A stretch of DNA of 40,515 nt, taken from the NCBI GenBank assembly GCA_021796235.1, contig JAJYOJ010000009.1, positions 1 to 40,515 on the forward strand, given 5' to 3'. Source of the stretch: a bacterium. GTDB lineage: Bacteria; Patescibacteriota; Microgenomatia; UBA1406; GWC2-37-13. This document shows positions 13,645 to 23,098 of the stretch, one piece after another. The position numbers and the translations under genes are program-made. Within the stretch, counting starts at the first letter, position 1. Each line of letters starts with the position of its first letter. The notes below the pieces were generated by a model. The model saw only the letters and a program-made list of their open reading frames with translations. It was not told the origin of the DNA and searched no databases.

Positions 13645-15109
13645 TAAAAATATTGTAGCAAAAAATAAGTTCGTTGTTGCTGTCTTTATTGTTGCTGCGT
13701 TTTTAAGACTTTACAACCTTTATGATTTTACAACCTTCCTCTCCGATCAAGGTAGAGACGCCATTATTGTACGGCAGATTGCTACTCTAACTCATCTTAC
13801 TGCCATAGGTCCTACCTCTTCACTAGGCGGTGTATTCTTGGGGCCCTTCTTTTATTATCTTATGGCACCTTTTCTGCTTTTAGCAAACTTTAATCCGATC
13901 GGGATGACTCTGGCAACTTCGCTTTTTTCAATTCTCGGAATTGGGCTTGCATATATAATGGTTCGTAAAGAGACTAATCCTAAAATAGCTTTAATTTACC
14001 TGGTTTTAGCGACATTTTCTTACGTAAATATAGACTTATCGCGTTTTGCCTGGAATCCGAATTTGCTGCCAATTTTCGCTTTTGTTACTCTCTATTTTTT
14101 TTACAAGTTCATCCAAACTAATAAAAATGTTTATTCATTTCTTTTCGGGATACTCTTTGGTCTATCTATTCAATTGCATTATCTAGCGATTTTTTTAGTC
14201 TTTCCCATGTTTATAGTCTTTATCCAAAAGCTTATAACGCAGCAAAAAATTCGCGAAAAAATAAACACTGTTAAGACCAGTTTATTTTCGTTGATCGGGT
14301 TTTTTTTTGTTTCTTGGCCTCTAATCTATTTTGATATAAAACATCAGTTCGTTAATACGCAAAGCTTCTTGAGGCTTTTTGGCCAAGATAAATTAGTCAG
14401 TGGAAATTCTTCGTTCCTTAGTAAATTTATCGATACCAACCAATCTTTTTTTGTTCCGGTTTTTAATTCAAACATAAATGGCAATCTGGCATTTATCCTA
14501 CTTTTATTTATGGTGATAGCTACTATTTTTCTTTGGAGAAGTAAAAAAATTAATATTTTTTCGGAAATTCATCTATTAAACCTTTTTTCTTTTATTTTTG
14601 CCTTTAGTTTTCTTTTCCTTTTCAGACATCCGCATTATTACGGACCGATATACTATAGTTTCTTCTTCCTTTTAGCCTATCTCGCTTTTTACATCATTCC
14701 AAAGAATATCATAGGAAATGGATTCCTAACATTATTATTGCTTTTATACATCGTTGTTAATGCTAAAAGTATTAATTTTCTTTCCGGTCCCGGTAATAAA
14801 CAAATCCAGCATTCGCAAAATGTTGCAAACTTTCTGAGCGACAAGATTGGTAACAAGCCATTTAATATCGCCACCTGGCCTATTGAGTTCGGCGAGGATA
14901 ATTTTGTCTATTTTCTTGAAGTTAAAGGTTTAATACCAGCCGATCGAACTAAACTAGAAATAACTAAACAGCTGTTCGTATTATGTAATCAAGAACCCTG
15001 TTTGGTTCTAAACTCTCCATCCTGGAATATATCAATGTTCGGGAAGGCAAAGATCGCTGAAAAATGGGAGATTGAAGGCGTCAAAATTTACAAGCTTGTT
15101 CACCAATGA
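13631..15109 (+). CDS. GT39/ArnT-like membrane glycosyltransferase (DQGRD subtype)
   Basis: A 492-residue protein with about eleven membrane segments. The first outer loop carries SDQGRDAI (Asp39), at the place of the catalytic Asp-Glu of PMT/ArnT enzymes, then IGPTSSLGGVFLGPFFYYL, a typical loop of this subtype. The last 100 residues are a soluble outer domain. It shares the DQGRD and IGPT loops at the same residue positions with the protein at 32251, so the two are paralogues. It overlaps the following GT2 gene by four bases (ATGA), so the two are probably translationally coupled. The GT2 could make its lipid-linked donor. Confidence 0.82.
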   Translation: MRLNIKNIVAKNKFVVAVFIVAAFLRLYNLYDFTTFLSDQGRDAIIVRQIATLTHLTAIGPTSSLGGVFLGPFFYYLMAPFLLLANFNPIGMTLATSLFSILGIGLAYIMVRKETNPKIALIYLVLATFSYVNIDLSRFAWNPNLLPIFAFVTLYFFYKFIQTNKNVYSFLFGILFGLSIQLHYLAIFLVFPMFIVFIQKLITQQKIREKINTVKTSLFSLIGFFFVSWPLIYFDIKHQFVNTQSFLRLFGQDKLVSGNSSFLSKFIDTNQSFFVPVFNSNINGNLAFILLLFMVIATIFLWRSKKINIFSEIHLLNLFSFIFAFSFLFLFRHPHYYGPIYYSFFFLLAYLAFYIIPKNIIGNGFLTLLLLLYIVVNAKSINFLSGPGNKQIQHSQNVANFLSDKIGNKPFNIATWPIEFGEDNFVYFLEVKGLIPADRTKLEITKQLFVLCNQEPCLVLNSPSWNISMFGKAKIAEKWEIEGVKIYKLVHQ

Positions 15110-15858
15110 AAATAACTCTGGTCATACCCTGCTACAATGAAGAGGCCAATATCCAAAAAGGCGTGCTAGATAAATTCGGCAACTATACAAAAGAAAATGA
15201 AATTTTTAGTGAAGTTCTAATAGTTGACGATGGATCAACTGATTCCTCAAAGAAATTAATCCGTGAAAAATATCTGCCAAAATTTTTAAAATTCAAGCTT
15301 GTTGAAATTAAGCATGAAGGTAAAGCTGGAGCGGTAATAACTGGCATACAAAAGGCCAAGGGTGATTATGTAATGTTCTCCGATATCGATCTAGCAACAC
15401 CGATTGAAGAGGCTGAAGATCTTTTGGAGCAGGTTGAAAAAGGCTACAAAATAGTTATAGGATCAAGAAACTCCCGGCGTGAAGGTGCGCCATTTTTACG
15501 CAGAATCATGGCGGTTGGATTCATTTTTATCAGAAATTTTGTCATCGGTCTTCCGGGAATAAAGGATACGCAGTGTGGTTTTAAAATTTTTGAAAAAGAG
15601 GCGGCAGACAGAATAATCACCCAACTTCAAGTTTTTCATAAAATAAAAATCATTAACGGCTCATCTGTCTCGGCCGGATTTGATACAGAGTTCCTTTTTA
15701 TTGGACATAAGTTAGGATATAAGATTAAAGAAGTACCAGTGGACTGGCGGCACGTCGAAACAAAAAACGTTAACTTTTTAAAAGATACAATTGAGACTCT
15801 TAGAGATATTCTTTTAATTAAATATTATGACCTTTCTAAGAAATATAATAAGGAATAA
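15106..15858 (+). CDS. GT2 glycosyltransferase, dolichyl/polyprenyl-phosphate hexose synthase-like
   Basis: A 250-residue GT-A enzyme: VIPCYNEEANI, VDDGSTD (Asp41-Asp42), KAGAVITGI, and SDIDLATP (Asp93 and Asp95, the metal-binding DXD), followed by IGSRN and KDTQCGFKIF. This set matches the dolichyl-phosphate beta-glucosyltransferase (ALG5/DPG synthase) subfamily, although the C-terminal membrane anchor is absent. It would load hexose from a nucleotide sugar onto polyprenyl phosphate on the inner face, supplying GT-C enzymes such as its coupled neighbours. It overlaps the gene before it by 4 bases and the gene after it by 32. Confidence 0.88.
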   Translation: MKITLVIPCYNEEANIQKGVLDKFGNYTKENEIFSEVLIVDDGSTDSSKKLIREKYLPKFLKFKLVEIKHEGKAGAVITGIQKAKGDYVMFSDIDLATPIEEAEDLLEQVEKGYKIVIGSRNSRREGAPFLRRIMAVGFIFIRNFVIGLPGIKDTQCGFKIFEKEAADRIITQLQVFHKIKIINGSSVSAGFDTEFLFIGHKLGYKIKEVPVDWRHVETKNVNFLKDTIETLRDILLIKYYDLSKKYNKE

Positions 15859-17047
15859 ATATCTGCAATTAGCAATCCTTTTATTGTTTAGCTTAATAAT
15901 AATATTTTATAAATTCGGACTTATACCGCGCTATCTTTTTTTTGACGAGGTTGAATTCGCAAAACTAGCTTTGTCACTTCGGGAAAAAACATATTCTCCA
16001 TACAGCTCCTTAGCGACAGGTCATCCTACCCTATATTTTTACGTGATTCTTATTTTTTTTAAACTTTTCGGAGTTTATAACAATGTTCTTCGTTTACCGG
16101 CCGCTTTTTTTGGGGTTCTAAATATAATAATCTTTTATTTTATTATGCGGAAGTTTTATTCAGGGACTTTGTCTTTTATTTTAGCGATTTTTCTTATTTC
16201 CTGCCGCTGGTATTTCAACTTTGCTAGATTTTCATTCGAAGCAACATTCTTACTTTTTTTAGAATTATCTGCGCTCCTTTTTTTGCTTCAGGTAAGGAAA
16301 AAAAACAAATTATTAATGTTAATGCTGAGTGCAATATCTACGGGACTCGCCTTCAATTCATATTATCCGGGAAGAATTTTCTTTCTATTGCCCTTATTCT
16401 ATTTATTATTAAGCAAGGAAAAAATTAAAAATATTTTACTTTATTTTCTAATCGTGATAATTTTAATTCTGCCTCTTCTGTTATATTTTAGAAATAATCC
16501 GGATCTCCGTTTTAATCAAGAATCCTTTATTACATCTAAAACAATTTCTCTCGCTAAAAAATTTTCATATTTAGAACAGAATATTGTTAAAACGTCACTC
16601 ATGTTTAGCTTCAAAGGCGACATGAATGGAAGGCACAATTACACCGGTAAACCAGCGCTAAATATCATTTTAGGTTCTTTTTTTATATTTGGTTTAATAT
16701 TGACTATATTCAACTTAAATAATATTTTTAACCAATTTTTTCTCTTCTATTTCTTCCTATCATTATTTCCGACCATTTTTGCCTATCCGGCAGAAAATCC
16801 AAATATGCTCAGAACCTTCACTGTATTACCATCTTTAATTTTTTTCATTGGAAACTCATTAAACTTCATCTATCAAAAAGTAAAAATTAAGAAACATTAT
16901 CTTATATCTATATTTTTTTTACTTGCGGCTTGTTCGGCTTTTTTAGATCTTCGTACTTATTTTTTATTCCAAAGCCGAGTATTTTTAGACGATGCTTTTA
17001 AAGTTAAAGGAGAACTCCAAACGATCCTAAAAGTAAAGAATTTTTGA
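15827..17047 (+). CDS. GT39-like membrane glycosyltransferase
   Basis: A 406-residue protein with about ten to eleven membrane segments. The first outer loop has FFDEVEFAK with the Asp40-Glu41 pair expected for PMT/ArnT catalysis, followed by SSLATGHPTLYFYV. The protein is short for the family because the C-terminal outer domain is nearly missing (about 25 residues). The start overlaps the GT2 gene by 32 bases; no better start is seen downstream. It likely transfers a sugar from a polyprenyl-phosphate donor outside the membrane. The acceptor is unknown. Confidence 0.78.
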   Translation: MTFLRNIIRNKYLQLAILLLFSLIIIFYKFGLIPRYLFFDEVEFAKLALSLREKTYSPYSSLATGHPTLYFYVILIFFKLFGVYNNVLRLPAAFFGVLNIIIFYFIMRKFYSGTLSFILAIFLISCRWYFNFARFSFEATFLLFLELSALLFLLQVRKKNKLLMLMLSAISTGLAFNSYYPGRIFFLLPLFYLLLSKEKIKNILLYFLIVIILILPLLLYFRNNPDLRFNQESFITSKTISLAKKFSYLEQNIVKTSLMFSFKGDMNGRHNYTGKPALNIILGSFFIFGLILTIFNLNNIFNQFFLFYFFLSLFPTIFAYPAENPNMLRTFTVLPSLIFFIGNSLNFIYQKVKIKKHYLISIFFLLAACSAFLDLRTYFLFQSRVFLDDAFKVKGELQTILKVKNF

Positions 17048-17053
17048 TACAAT
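17045..17053 (+). promoter_or_regulatory. Extended -10 element seven bases before an ATG
   Basis: TGATACAAT ends seven bases before the ATG at 17061, the same spacing as at 11196-11201 and 29553-29558. Transcription would start at or next to the ATG, giving a leaderless mRNA for the next gene. Confidence 0.5.
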
Positions 17054-17060
17054 CATTGAA

Positions 17061-18500
17061 ATGAAAAAGCACTTCATACTTATCGTCTTCTTAGTTACTT
17101 ATTTTTTAATAATAGCTTTTAAACTTGTTTCTCACCCAACGCCTTTTTACGACTGGGATGAATCTATTTATATGGAGGCCGGAAGAGAGATGTTCACACG
17201 TCAATCGTTTATCCCTCTGTGGGAAGGTAAGGCCTGGCTTGAAAAACCGCCCTTAGTTCCATTGCTCTACGCTGGAATTGCCCAAATTCCTTTTGTCAAA
17301 CCGGAAATTTCAACCCGGATTTTCACTCTTATATTATCAGTCATAACTCTTTTCTTTGCCTACGTCTGGATCTATAAACTCACAAAATCGGATATAATTT
17401 CCAACTCGGTCGTTTTTCTGACCGCCTTAACTCCGATATTCCTGCAACGGGCCCAAATCGTGAATACCGATGTTTTTCTCTTTTTAGGTTGGCTGGGATA
17501 TTTACTTTTCTATGCCAATTTCTGGCTGGGTCTTTTTTTCCTAGTAATCGGGGTTGGGAGCAAGTCTATTCTTGGCCTTTTTCCATTGCTAATGATTTCC
17601 TTATACCAGTTTTATCTTTTTTTCTTCATCAAACATAAAAATAAAAAACAATTTCTTGCAACTTTAAAAACTGCGGTCATCCAAGTTTTATTCTTATCAA
17701 TATGGTATCTGGTAATGTTTCTTGTGTTCAAAGGCGAATTTTGGAAAGTCCATTTTAGTGAACATCTGTTTGACAGGGTAACCTCCTCAATTGAATCTCA
17801 TTTCGGAACGCGGACTTTCTATATAGAACTAATCGGACAACAGTTTCCCATTATTTGGATTTTAGGAATATTCGGTCTAATTATTTTTTTATATCAATAT
17901 CTATATAAGAAATTTAATTCGAAAAAACTATTTTTGGGCTTTTTTTTTGCTCCATGGTTTATTTTTTTAAATCTTACGAAAACCAAGATCGTCTGGTACC
18001 TCTACCCTGCCCTCTCTCAAATTGCATTTTTTATTGCCTATCCGTTAACTCTGTTAAAAAGAAGTAAATATTTATCGGTTGCTGTCCTTATATTTTTTTT
18101 GTTATTTATGGGCTATCTGAATTTTTATCAATCCAACTTTTTCAAGGCACATTACTCGACGGAGAATCAATATTATCAAACGGCTGTATTGGCAGGTTCG
18201 CAATGTTCGAATTTGTATATTTTAGTCGATTCGGGGACCAGAAATACAAATAATGTCTTAACCCAAATGCATCTGACTATTTCAACTACCGACTGGTACG
18301 GTAATCATCCACAAATGGCTTATTATTTTGGTAAATATACACTCTTTTACTATAACAAGGTGCAATTTGAAACGGATACAGCCTCTTTATCTTCAGGTTC
18401 ATGCGTTGCTCTGGAAAAAGATGATTTCAATCAAAAGACTGAAGGCTCTCTTTCCTTACTAAGCAATATTAACTCGTTCCTTCTCTATAAAATACGGTAA
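17061..18500 (+). CDS. GT39/ArnT-like membrane glycosyltransferase
   Basis: A 479-residue protein with about ten membrane segments and a C-terminal outer domain of about 100 residues. The first outer loop reads YDWDESIYMEAGREM (Asp33-Glu34) and continues with LWEGKAWLEKPPLVPLL, the K-P-P loop that is the clearest ArnT/PMT_2 signature in this window. ArnT-like enzymes add a sugar from undecaprenyl phosphate to an envelope acceptor. The preceding gap of 13 bases contains an extended -10 box, so the gene may have its own promoter within the operon. Confidence 0.85.
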   Translation: MKKHFILIVFLVTYFLIIAFKLVSHPTPFYDWDESIYMEAGREMFTRQSFIPLWEGKAWLEKPPLVPLLYAGIAQIPFVKPEISTRIFTLILSVITLFFAYVWIYKLTKSDIISNSVVFLTALTPIFLQRAQIVNTDVFLFLGWLGYLLFYANFWLGLFFLVIGVGSKSILGLFPLLMISLYQFYLFFFIKHKNKKQFLATLKTAVIQVLFLSIWYLVMFLVFKGEFWKVHFSEHLFDRVTSSIESHFGTRTFYIELIGQQFPIIWILGIFGLIIFLYQYLYKKFNSKKLFLGFFFAPWFIFLNLTKTKIVWYLYPALSQIAFFIAYPLTLLKRSKYLSVAVLIFFLLFMGYLNFYQSNFFKAHYSTENQYYQTAVLAGSQCSNLYILVDSGTRNTNNVLTQMHLTISTTDWYGNHPQMAYYFGKYTLFYYNKVQFETDTASLSSGSCVALEKDDFNQKTEGSLSLLSNINSFLLYKIR

Positions 18501-18525
18501 TTTCTGTATAATAATGTCTATAAAT

Positions 18526-20040
18526 ATGTTTGACCTATTCTCGTTATTGAAAAAGGCTAAACAGCTTTTTAAAATAACCGACATATTGATCGTCCTGGGA
18601 TTAATAATCGTGTACTTCGCAACCAGATTGGTTAACATAACTAAATTTCCAATTTTTTCCGATGAGGGAATTTATATCCATTGGGCCAAGGTTGCTTGGC
18701 ACGATGCCAGCTGGAGATTTATCTCCCTAACCGACGGTAAACAGCCTCTTCAAACCTGGGGAACTATCCCTTTGTTAAAACTTTTTCCAGATAATGCTCT
18801 CTTCGCCGGTAGACTTTTTGGAGTGCTGACTGGTTTTGCTGCTCTACTCGGGATCTTTAGCCTACTCTATTATCTTTTTGGGAAAAAAACTGCCTGTATA
18901 GGTTCGCTTCTTTACATTTTCACTCCCTATTTTCTCTTTTATGACAGATTTGCCCTGGTCGATTCGGGCGTAAATGCCGCAACTATCTGGATTCTGTTTT
19001 TTACAATAGTTCTGGCTGAAACGATCCGGCTCGACATCTCGTTAATCTACGGCTTACTCTGCGGTTTAGCACTTCTGGCCAAATCGTCTGTACGGATATT
19101 TCTTGGCATGGGCGTTTTTGCGCCTATTTTGTTTCTGGAAAAAAAAACTAAAAACTTTTTAGCAAAATTAGTCAACTTTGTTTTTCTTTATGGAATATCA
19201 TCCCTTATTGCACTGGTTATTTATAATGTCCAGCGACTTTCGCCCTTTTTTCATTATGTTGCCGAAAAAAATAAAACCTTCATCGTTACTCCGCAAGAAT
19301 TATTAAAAGCACCATTTATGTATTTTTGGGGCAACATCAAGGATATTCCGCTCTTTTTTTCCTGGGAAGCGGGATTTATTCTGATAGTTTTTGGTTTTAT
19401 TGGCTGGCCACTTTTATACAAAAGAAATAAAAGACTTGCCCTCTATATAGCTACTTGGATAATAATTCCATATATAGTTATTGCTTTTGTGACAAAAGTC
19501 CTTTTTCCCCGCTATATAATTTTTTTTGCCAGTCTTTTTCTTATACCTGCAGCCTATTTTTTAGCAACGGTTAAAAATAAATTTTTGCTTATTGCAACAA
19601 CTCTATTTTTTGTTACTTCCTTTATCTATTTTGATTATCCTATTCTTTTTAATTTTAAAAACCTGCCTTTCCCGCCGGTTGATCGTGGACAGTATGTTGA
19701 AAGTTGGACAGCCGGTTGGGGAATTAAAGACATTATGAATTATGCTAGGCAAAAATCCAAAGATAAACCTGTAGTAATTTTGGCGGATGGAAATTTCGGA
19801 CTGGCAGGCGATGTACTTGATACCTACCTCAAACGAAACGATCGGATTGAAATTCGTGGGTATTGGCCGCTTGGGCTTCCTCAGTTTTTGGAAAATCAGA
19901 AAGATTTAAAAAATAAATATGTTTATGTAGTCATGGCTCATGAATTGAGCTATCCTTCAAGTTGGCCGCTAAAACTTATTCAGCGTTATGATAAACCAGG
20001 AGGAAAGTCTGTGATATATTTGTTTGAACTTACTAAATGA
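18526..20040 (+). CDS. GT39-like membrane glycosyltransferase
   Basis: A protein of 504 residues with about eleven membrane segments. FSDEGIYIHWAKVA (Asp46-Glu47 from this start) and LTDGKQPLQTWG form the catalytic outer loop. A soluble outer domain of about 120 residues ends the protein. I chose the ATG at 18526 over the one four codons upstream (18514) because a TATAAT at 18507-18512 would place the transcript start after 18514. It overlaps the next gene by four bases (ATGA), implying coupling. Confidence 0.82.
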   Translation: MFDLFSLLKKAKQLFKITDILIVLGLIIVYFATRLVNITKFPIFSDEGIYIHWAKVAWHDASWRFISLTDGKQPLQTWGTIPLLKLFPDNALFAGRLFGVLTGFAALLGIFSLLYYLFGKKTACIGSLLYIFTPYFLFYDRFALVDSGVNAATIWILFFTIVLAETIRLDISLIYGLLCGLALLAKSSVRIFLGMGVFAPILFLEKKTKNFLAKLVNFVFLYGISSLIALVIYNVQRLSPFFHYVAEKNKTFIVTPQELLKAPFMYFWGNIKDIPLFFSWEAGFILIVFGFIGWPLLYKRNKRLALYIATWIIIPYIVIAFVTKVLFPRYIIFFASLFLIPAAYFLATVKNKFLLIATTLFFVTSFIYFDYPILFNFKNLPFPPVDRGQYVESWTAGWGIKDIMNYARQKSKDKPVVILADGNFGLAGDVLDTYLKRNDRIEIRGYWPLGLPQFLENQKDLKNKYVYVVMAHELSYPSSWPLKLIQRYDKPGGKSVIYLFELTK

Positions 20041-21671
20041 TAAAAAAAATATTCTTCTTTCTCTTTTTAATTCTAGTAGCAGTTTTTTTAGGTCATGATT
20101 TAAACCCTGTAGATCAACAAATGTTTACTTTTCATGACGTAACTCAACCGGCCAGGATTCAAGAATTCACGTTAAACCTTAAAAATCTAAAAATTCCACC
20201 CCGGATTGCGCCGGATTTCTCCTTTCGTTTCGGCTATCCGGTTTTCAATTTTTACGCCCCATTTACTTATTGGGTTTCTAGTAGCCTCAATATTCTTGGA
20301 TTAGATGTTATAAATTCTTTAAAAATTTCGTTTATTCTTGCAATTACACTCGCATTTATTTTTTCATTTTTACTTTTGCAGGAATTTTTTTCTTTTTTTC
20401 CGTCTCTGGGCGGAGCTATACTTTATGTGACTTCTCTGTATGTTGCAGTTGATATTTTTGTTCGAGGAAATTTGGGAGAAACCTGGTTTATTACCCTCTT
20501 CCCTTTGGCTTTATATTTTCTCTATAAAAATGCTTTCTTAAACAATAGACTAATTTTTTTTGCAACAGTCATCGTCCTTTCTTTTATATTTACTACTCAC
20601 AATATCCTCTCTCTTATTTTTTTACCACTTGCAATAGTATTTTCTCTTTTAAATAAAAACTTAAAATTAAATTTATTGGCAATTTTTTTGGGGCTACTTC
20701 TTGCTTCTTACTTTCTCCTACCCGCTGTTCTTGAAGAGGGAAAAACCTATGCAAGTGAAGTGGCAACACAAACTCATTATCAAGATCATTTTTTATGCGC
20801 TTGGCAGTTATGGCAATCGCCTTGGGGATACGGAGGATCGGCTCCAGGATGTCAAAATGACGGGCTATCTTTTAAGGTGGGAAAAGCACAATTAATTCTC
20901 GGTTTTTTCGGACTTCTTTATTTCTTCTTCAATTTTTTCGTATTAAAAAAAACAGATAAAAACAAAAAAATATTAATTTTCTTTTTTCTTGTCGGTTTAA
21001 TTTCTCTTTTCCTTACAACCTACCAGGCAAAATTTATTTGGGATCTTTTATCTCCGTTATTTTCTCTTTTTCAGTTCCCTTGGAGGTTTATCGGTGTAGC
21101 TCTGATCGGGATTGTTTTTACAGCTGCATATTTTTTTGATCGAATTAGGTTTCCTTTGAAGGAAGTTGCAATTGTAATAATTTCTCTAGCTGTTCTTTTC
21201 TCGCAAGCGAAATATTTTAGTGGTCATGATATCTCTAAAAAACTTTTTACCCAAACTTATTTATCTAATGATTACATTGAAACAAAAGCCGCTTATGAAA
21301 TCCCAGAATATCTTCCCAAAACAGCAAATTACTTAAGCTGGAGAAAGTCGCAACTGCTTTTACCGGTACGAACAACTGATGCCTGGACAAGAACTATCGA
21401 TGTTAAAAAACCTGGGATAATAAAAATCGATATACATTATTTCCCATTTTGGAGCATCTTTATAAACGGTCAAAAAGTCTATCCAACCATCTTTGACCCG
21501 TTAGGAAGACCTATATTGACTATTAACAAACCTTCAAATATTGTCGTTAAATATATCGAAACACCAATCGAAAAAACAGGAAATTTTATATCTCTTATAA
21601 CATTGGTGCTGCTTTTTCTGCTAACCTTGTATAAACCATTATGGAAGAAATTAATAAGAACCAAAAACTAA
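20037..21671 (+). CDS. Multi-pass membrane protein, YfhO/PTPS-related GT-C-like family
   Basis: A 544-residue protein with about twelve membrane segments and a C-terminal beta-rich outer domain (SIFINGQKVYPTIFDPLG) that ends with one more membrane helix. The first outer loop (TFHDVTQPARIQEF, then FSFRFGYPVFNFYAPFTYW) is shared in pattern with the protein at 23977-25674. These large proteins belong to the 6-pyruvoyl-tetrahydropterin-synthase-related/YfhO-like group, which is seen with GT-C enzymes in glycan loci and may be glycosyltransferases themselves. The reaction is not known. It overlaps its upstream neighbour by 4 bases and the flippase gene by 31. Confidence 0.72.
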   Translation: MIKKIFFFLFLILVAVFLGHDLNPVDQQMFTFHDVTQPARIQEFTLNLKNLKIPPRIAPDFSFRFGYPVFNFYAPFTYWVSSSLNILGLDVINSLKISFILAITLAFIFSFLLLQEFFSFFPSLGGAILYVTSLYVAVDIFVRGNLGETWFITLFPLALYFLYKNAFLNNRLIFFATVIVLSFIFTTHNILSLIFLPLAIVFSLLNKNLKLNLLAIFLGLLLASYFLLPAVLEEGKTYASEVATQTHYQDHFLCAWQLWQSPWGYGGSAPGCQNDGLSFKVGKAQLILGFFGLLYFFFNFFVLKKTDKNKKILIFFFLVGLISLFLTTYQAKFIWDLLSPLFSLFQFPWRFIGVALIGIVFTAAYFFDRIRFPLKEVAIVIISLAVLFSQAKYFSGHDISKKLFTQTYLSNDYIETKAAYEIPEYLPKTANYLSWRKSQLLLPVRTTDAWTRTIDVKKPGIIKIDIHYFPFWSIFINGQKVYPTIFDPLGRPILTINKPSNIVVKYIETPIEKTGNFISLITLVLLFLLTLYKPLWKKLIRTKN

Positions 21672-23098
21672 GCGAAATCAAACGAAATACCATTATAAGC
21701 ACCCTGAGTCTTTTTATTCAAAGCGGGTATTCGGGATTCTTGGGTTTGGTAGCCAACCTTGTTATAACCATATTACTTTCACCAACAATTTTCGGAATTT
21801 ATATCACGGTTTTGTCCCTAATATCTGTATTAAACTATTTTTCTGATATCGGTCTCGCAGCTTCACTCGTACAAAAGAGAGAAATAACTGAAGAAGAAAT
21901 AAAAACTACATTCACTATGCAGCAGATCTTAATTATAACAATTATTTTAATCGGTTTTTTTATGACGTCATTTATTAAAAATTTCTATAACTTACCTCAA
22001 GCTGGCGTGTACCTTTATTGGTCGCTGCTGTTATCTTTTTTTATCTCATCACTTAAAACAATTCCCTCGATTCTTCTCGAACGCCACATCCAATTCCAAA
22101 AAATAGTCTTAGTTCAAATTATTGAAGCAACAACTTTTTATATTACAGTAATTATTCTGGCAATTTTTAAACAGGGACTTAATAGCTTCACAATTGCTGT
22201 TTTTTTGCGAGCAATAATCGGTCTCATCACAATCTATTCGCTATCATTTTGGGTTCCAAAAATTGGTATATCAATTAAAACTCTAAAAGAACTCTTGTCA
22301 TTTGGTGTTCCGTTTCAGGCCAGTTCTTTTCTGGCACTTTTTAAAGACGATCTGATGACATTATTCTTAGGAAAATTGCTAGGATTTCAAGGGTTAGGAT
22401 ATATTGGCTGGGCAAAAAAATGGGCTGAGGCGCCAATTAGAATTATTATGGATAATGTAAGTCGGGTTCTTTTTCCAGTAATTGCGCGGATTCAAAACGA
22501 TAAAGAAAAGGTGGAAAAACTTATCGATAAGATACTTAATTATCAAACAACGCTCCTTGCACCTGTTATTTTAGGACTTGCGCTTACTATGAACACGTTT
22601 GTCGCAATAATACCCAAATACGGCAAATGGTCTCCTGCTCTGCCCTACTTTTACCTCTTCTGCGTTTCAGCTTTTGCTTCTTCCTATTCCACACCATTTA
22701 TCAATCTTTTTAATGCTCTGGGCAAGGTAAAAATACCCTTTGCCTTTATGCTTTTTTGGACGGCGCTTACCTGGGTTCTGACGCCGCCCCTGACTAAACT
22801 TTTTGGCCTATATGGCTTTCCGATAAACGTGGTAGTTCTTTCGCTAACGTTTATTATTGTTGTTCATGAAGCGAAAAAAATAGCTGCATTTGACTTTATT
22901 AAATCTATTTACAAACCAATAATTTCAAGTCTAATCATGGGTCTGCTTGTCTTTTTTTTACTGCACTTTCTTGGAAAAAGTTATTTTGCACTCGGTTTAA
23001 GTATTACGTTGGGCGGCGTGATATACTTTTTATGCCTAAAGATCCTTTTCCAGACGGATCTTTTAGAAGAGTTAAAATTACTTTTTAGCAATGAATGA
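21641..23098 (+). CDS. Wzx-type oligosaccharide flippase (MOP superfamily)
   Basis: A 485-residue protein with about twelve to fourteen hydrophobic segments and the fold pattern of polysaccharide transport proteins: IISTLSLFIQSGYSGFLGL in helix 1, DIGLAASLVQKREI after helix 2, and FGVPFQASSFLALFKDDL at the start of the second half, typical of WzxC-like members. It would move lipid-linked oligosaccharides across the membrane for polymerisation or ligation outside. It is the only flippase seen in the locus, so it probably serves most of the cytoplasmic glycosyltransferases here. It overlaps its neighbours on both sides. Confidence 0.88.
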   Translation: MEEINKNQKLSEIKRNTIISTLSLFIQSGYSGFLGLVANLVITILLSPTIFGIYITVLSLISVLNYFSDIGLAASLVQKREITEEEIKTTFTMQQILIITIILIGFFMTSFIKNFYNLPQAGVYLYWSLLLSFFISSLKTIPSILLERHIQFQKIVLVQIIEATTFYITVIILAIFKQGLNSFTIAVFLRAIIGLITIYSLSFWVPKIGISIKTLKELLSFGVPFQASSFLALFKDDLMTLFLGKLLGFQGLGYIGWAKKWAEAPIRIIMDNVSRVLFPVIARIQNDKEKVEKLIDKILNYQTTLLAPVILGLALTMNTFVAIIPKYGKWSPALPYFYLFCVSAFASSYSTPFINLFNALGKVKIPFAFMLFWTALTWVLTPPLTKLFGLYGFPINVVVLSLTFIIVVHEAKKIAAFDFIKSIYKPIISSLIMGLLVFFLLHFLGKSYFALGLSITLGGVIYFLCLKILFQTDLLEELKLLFSNE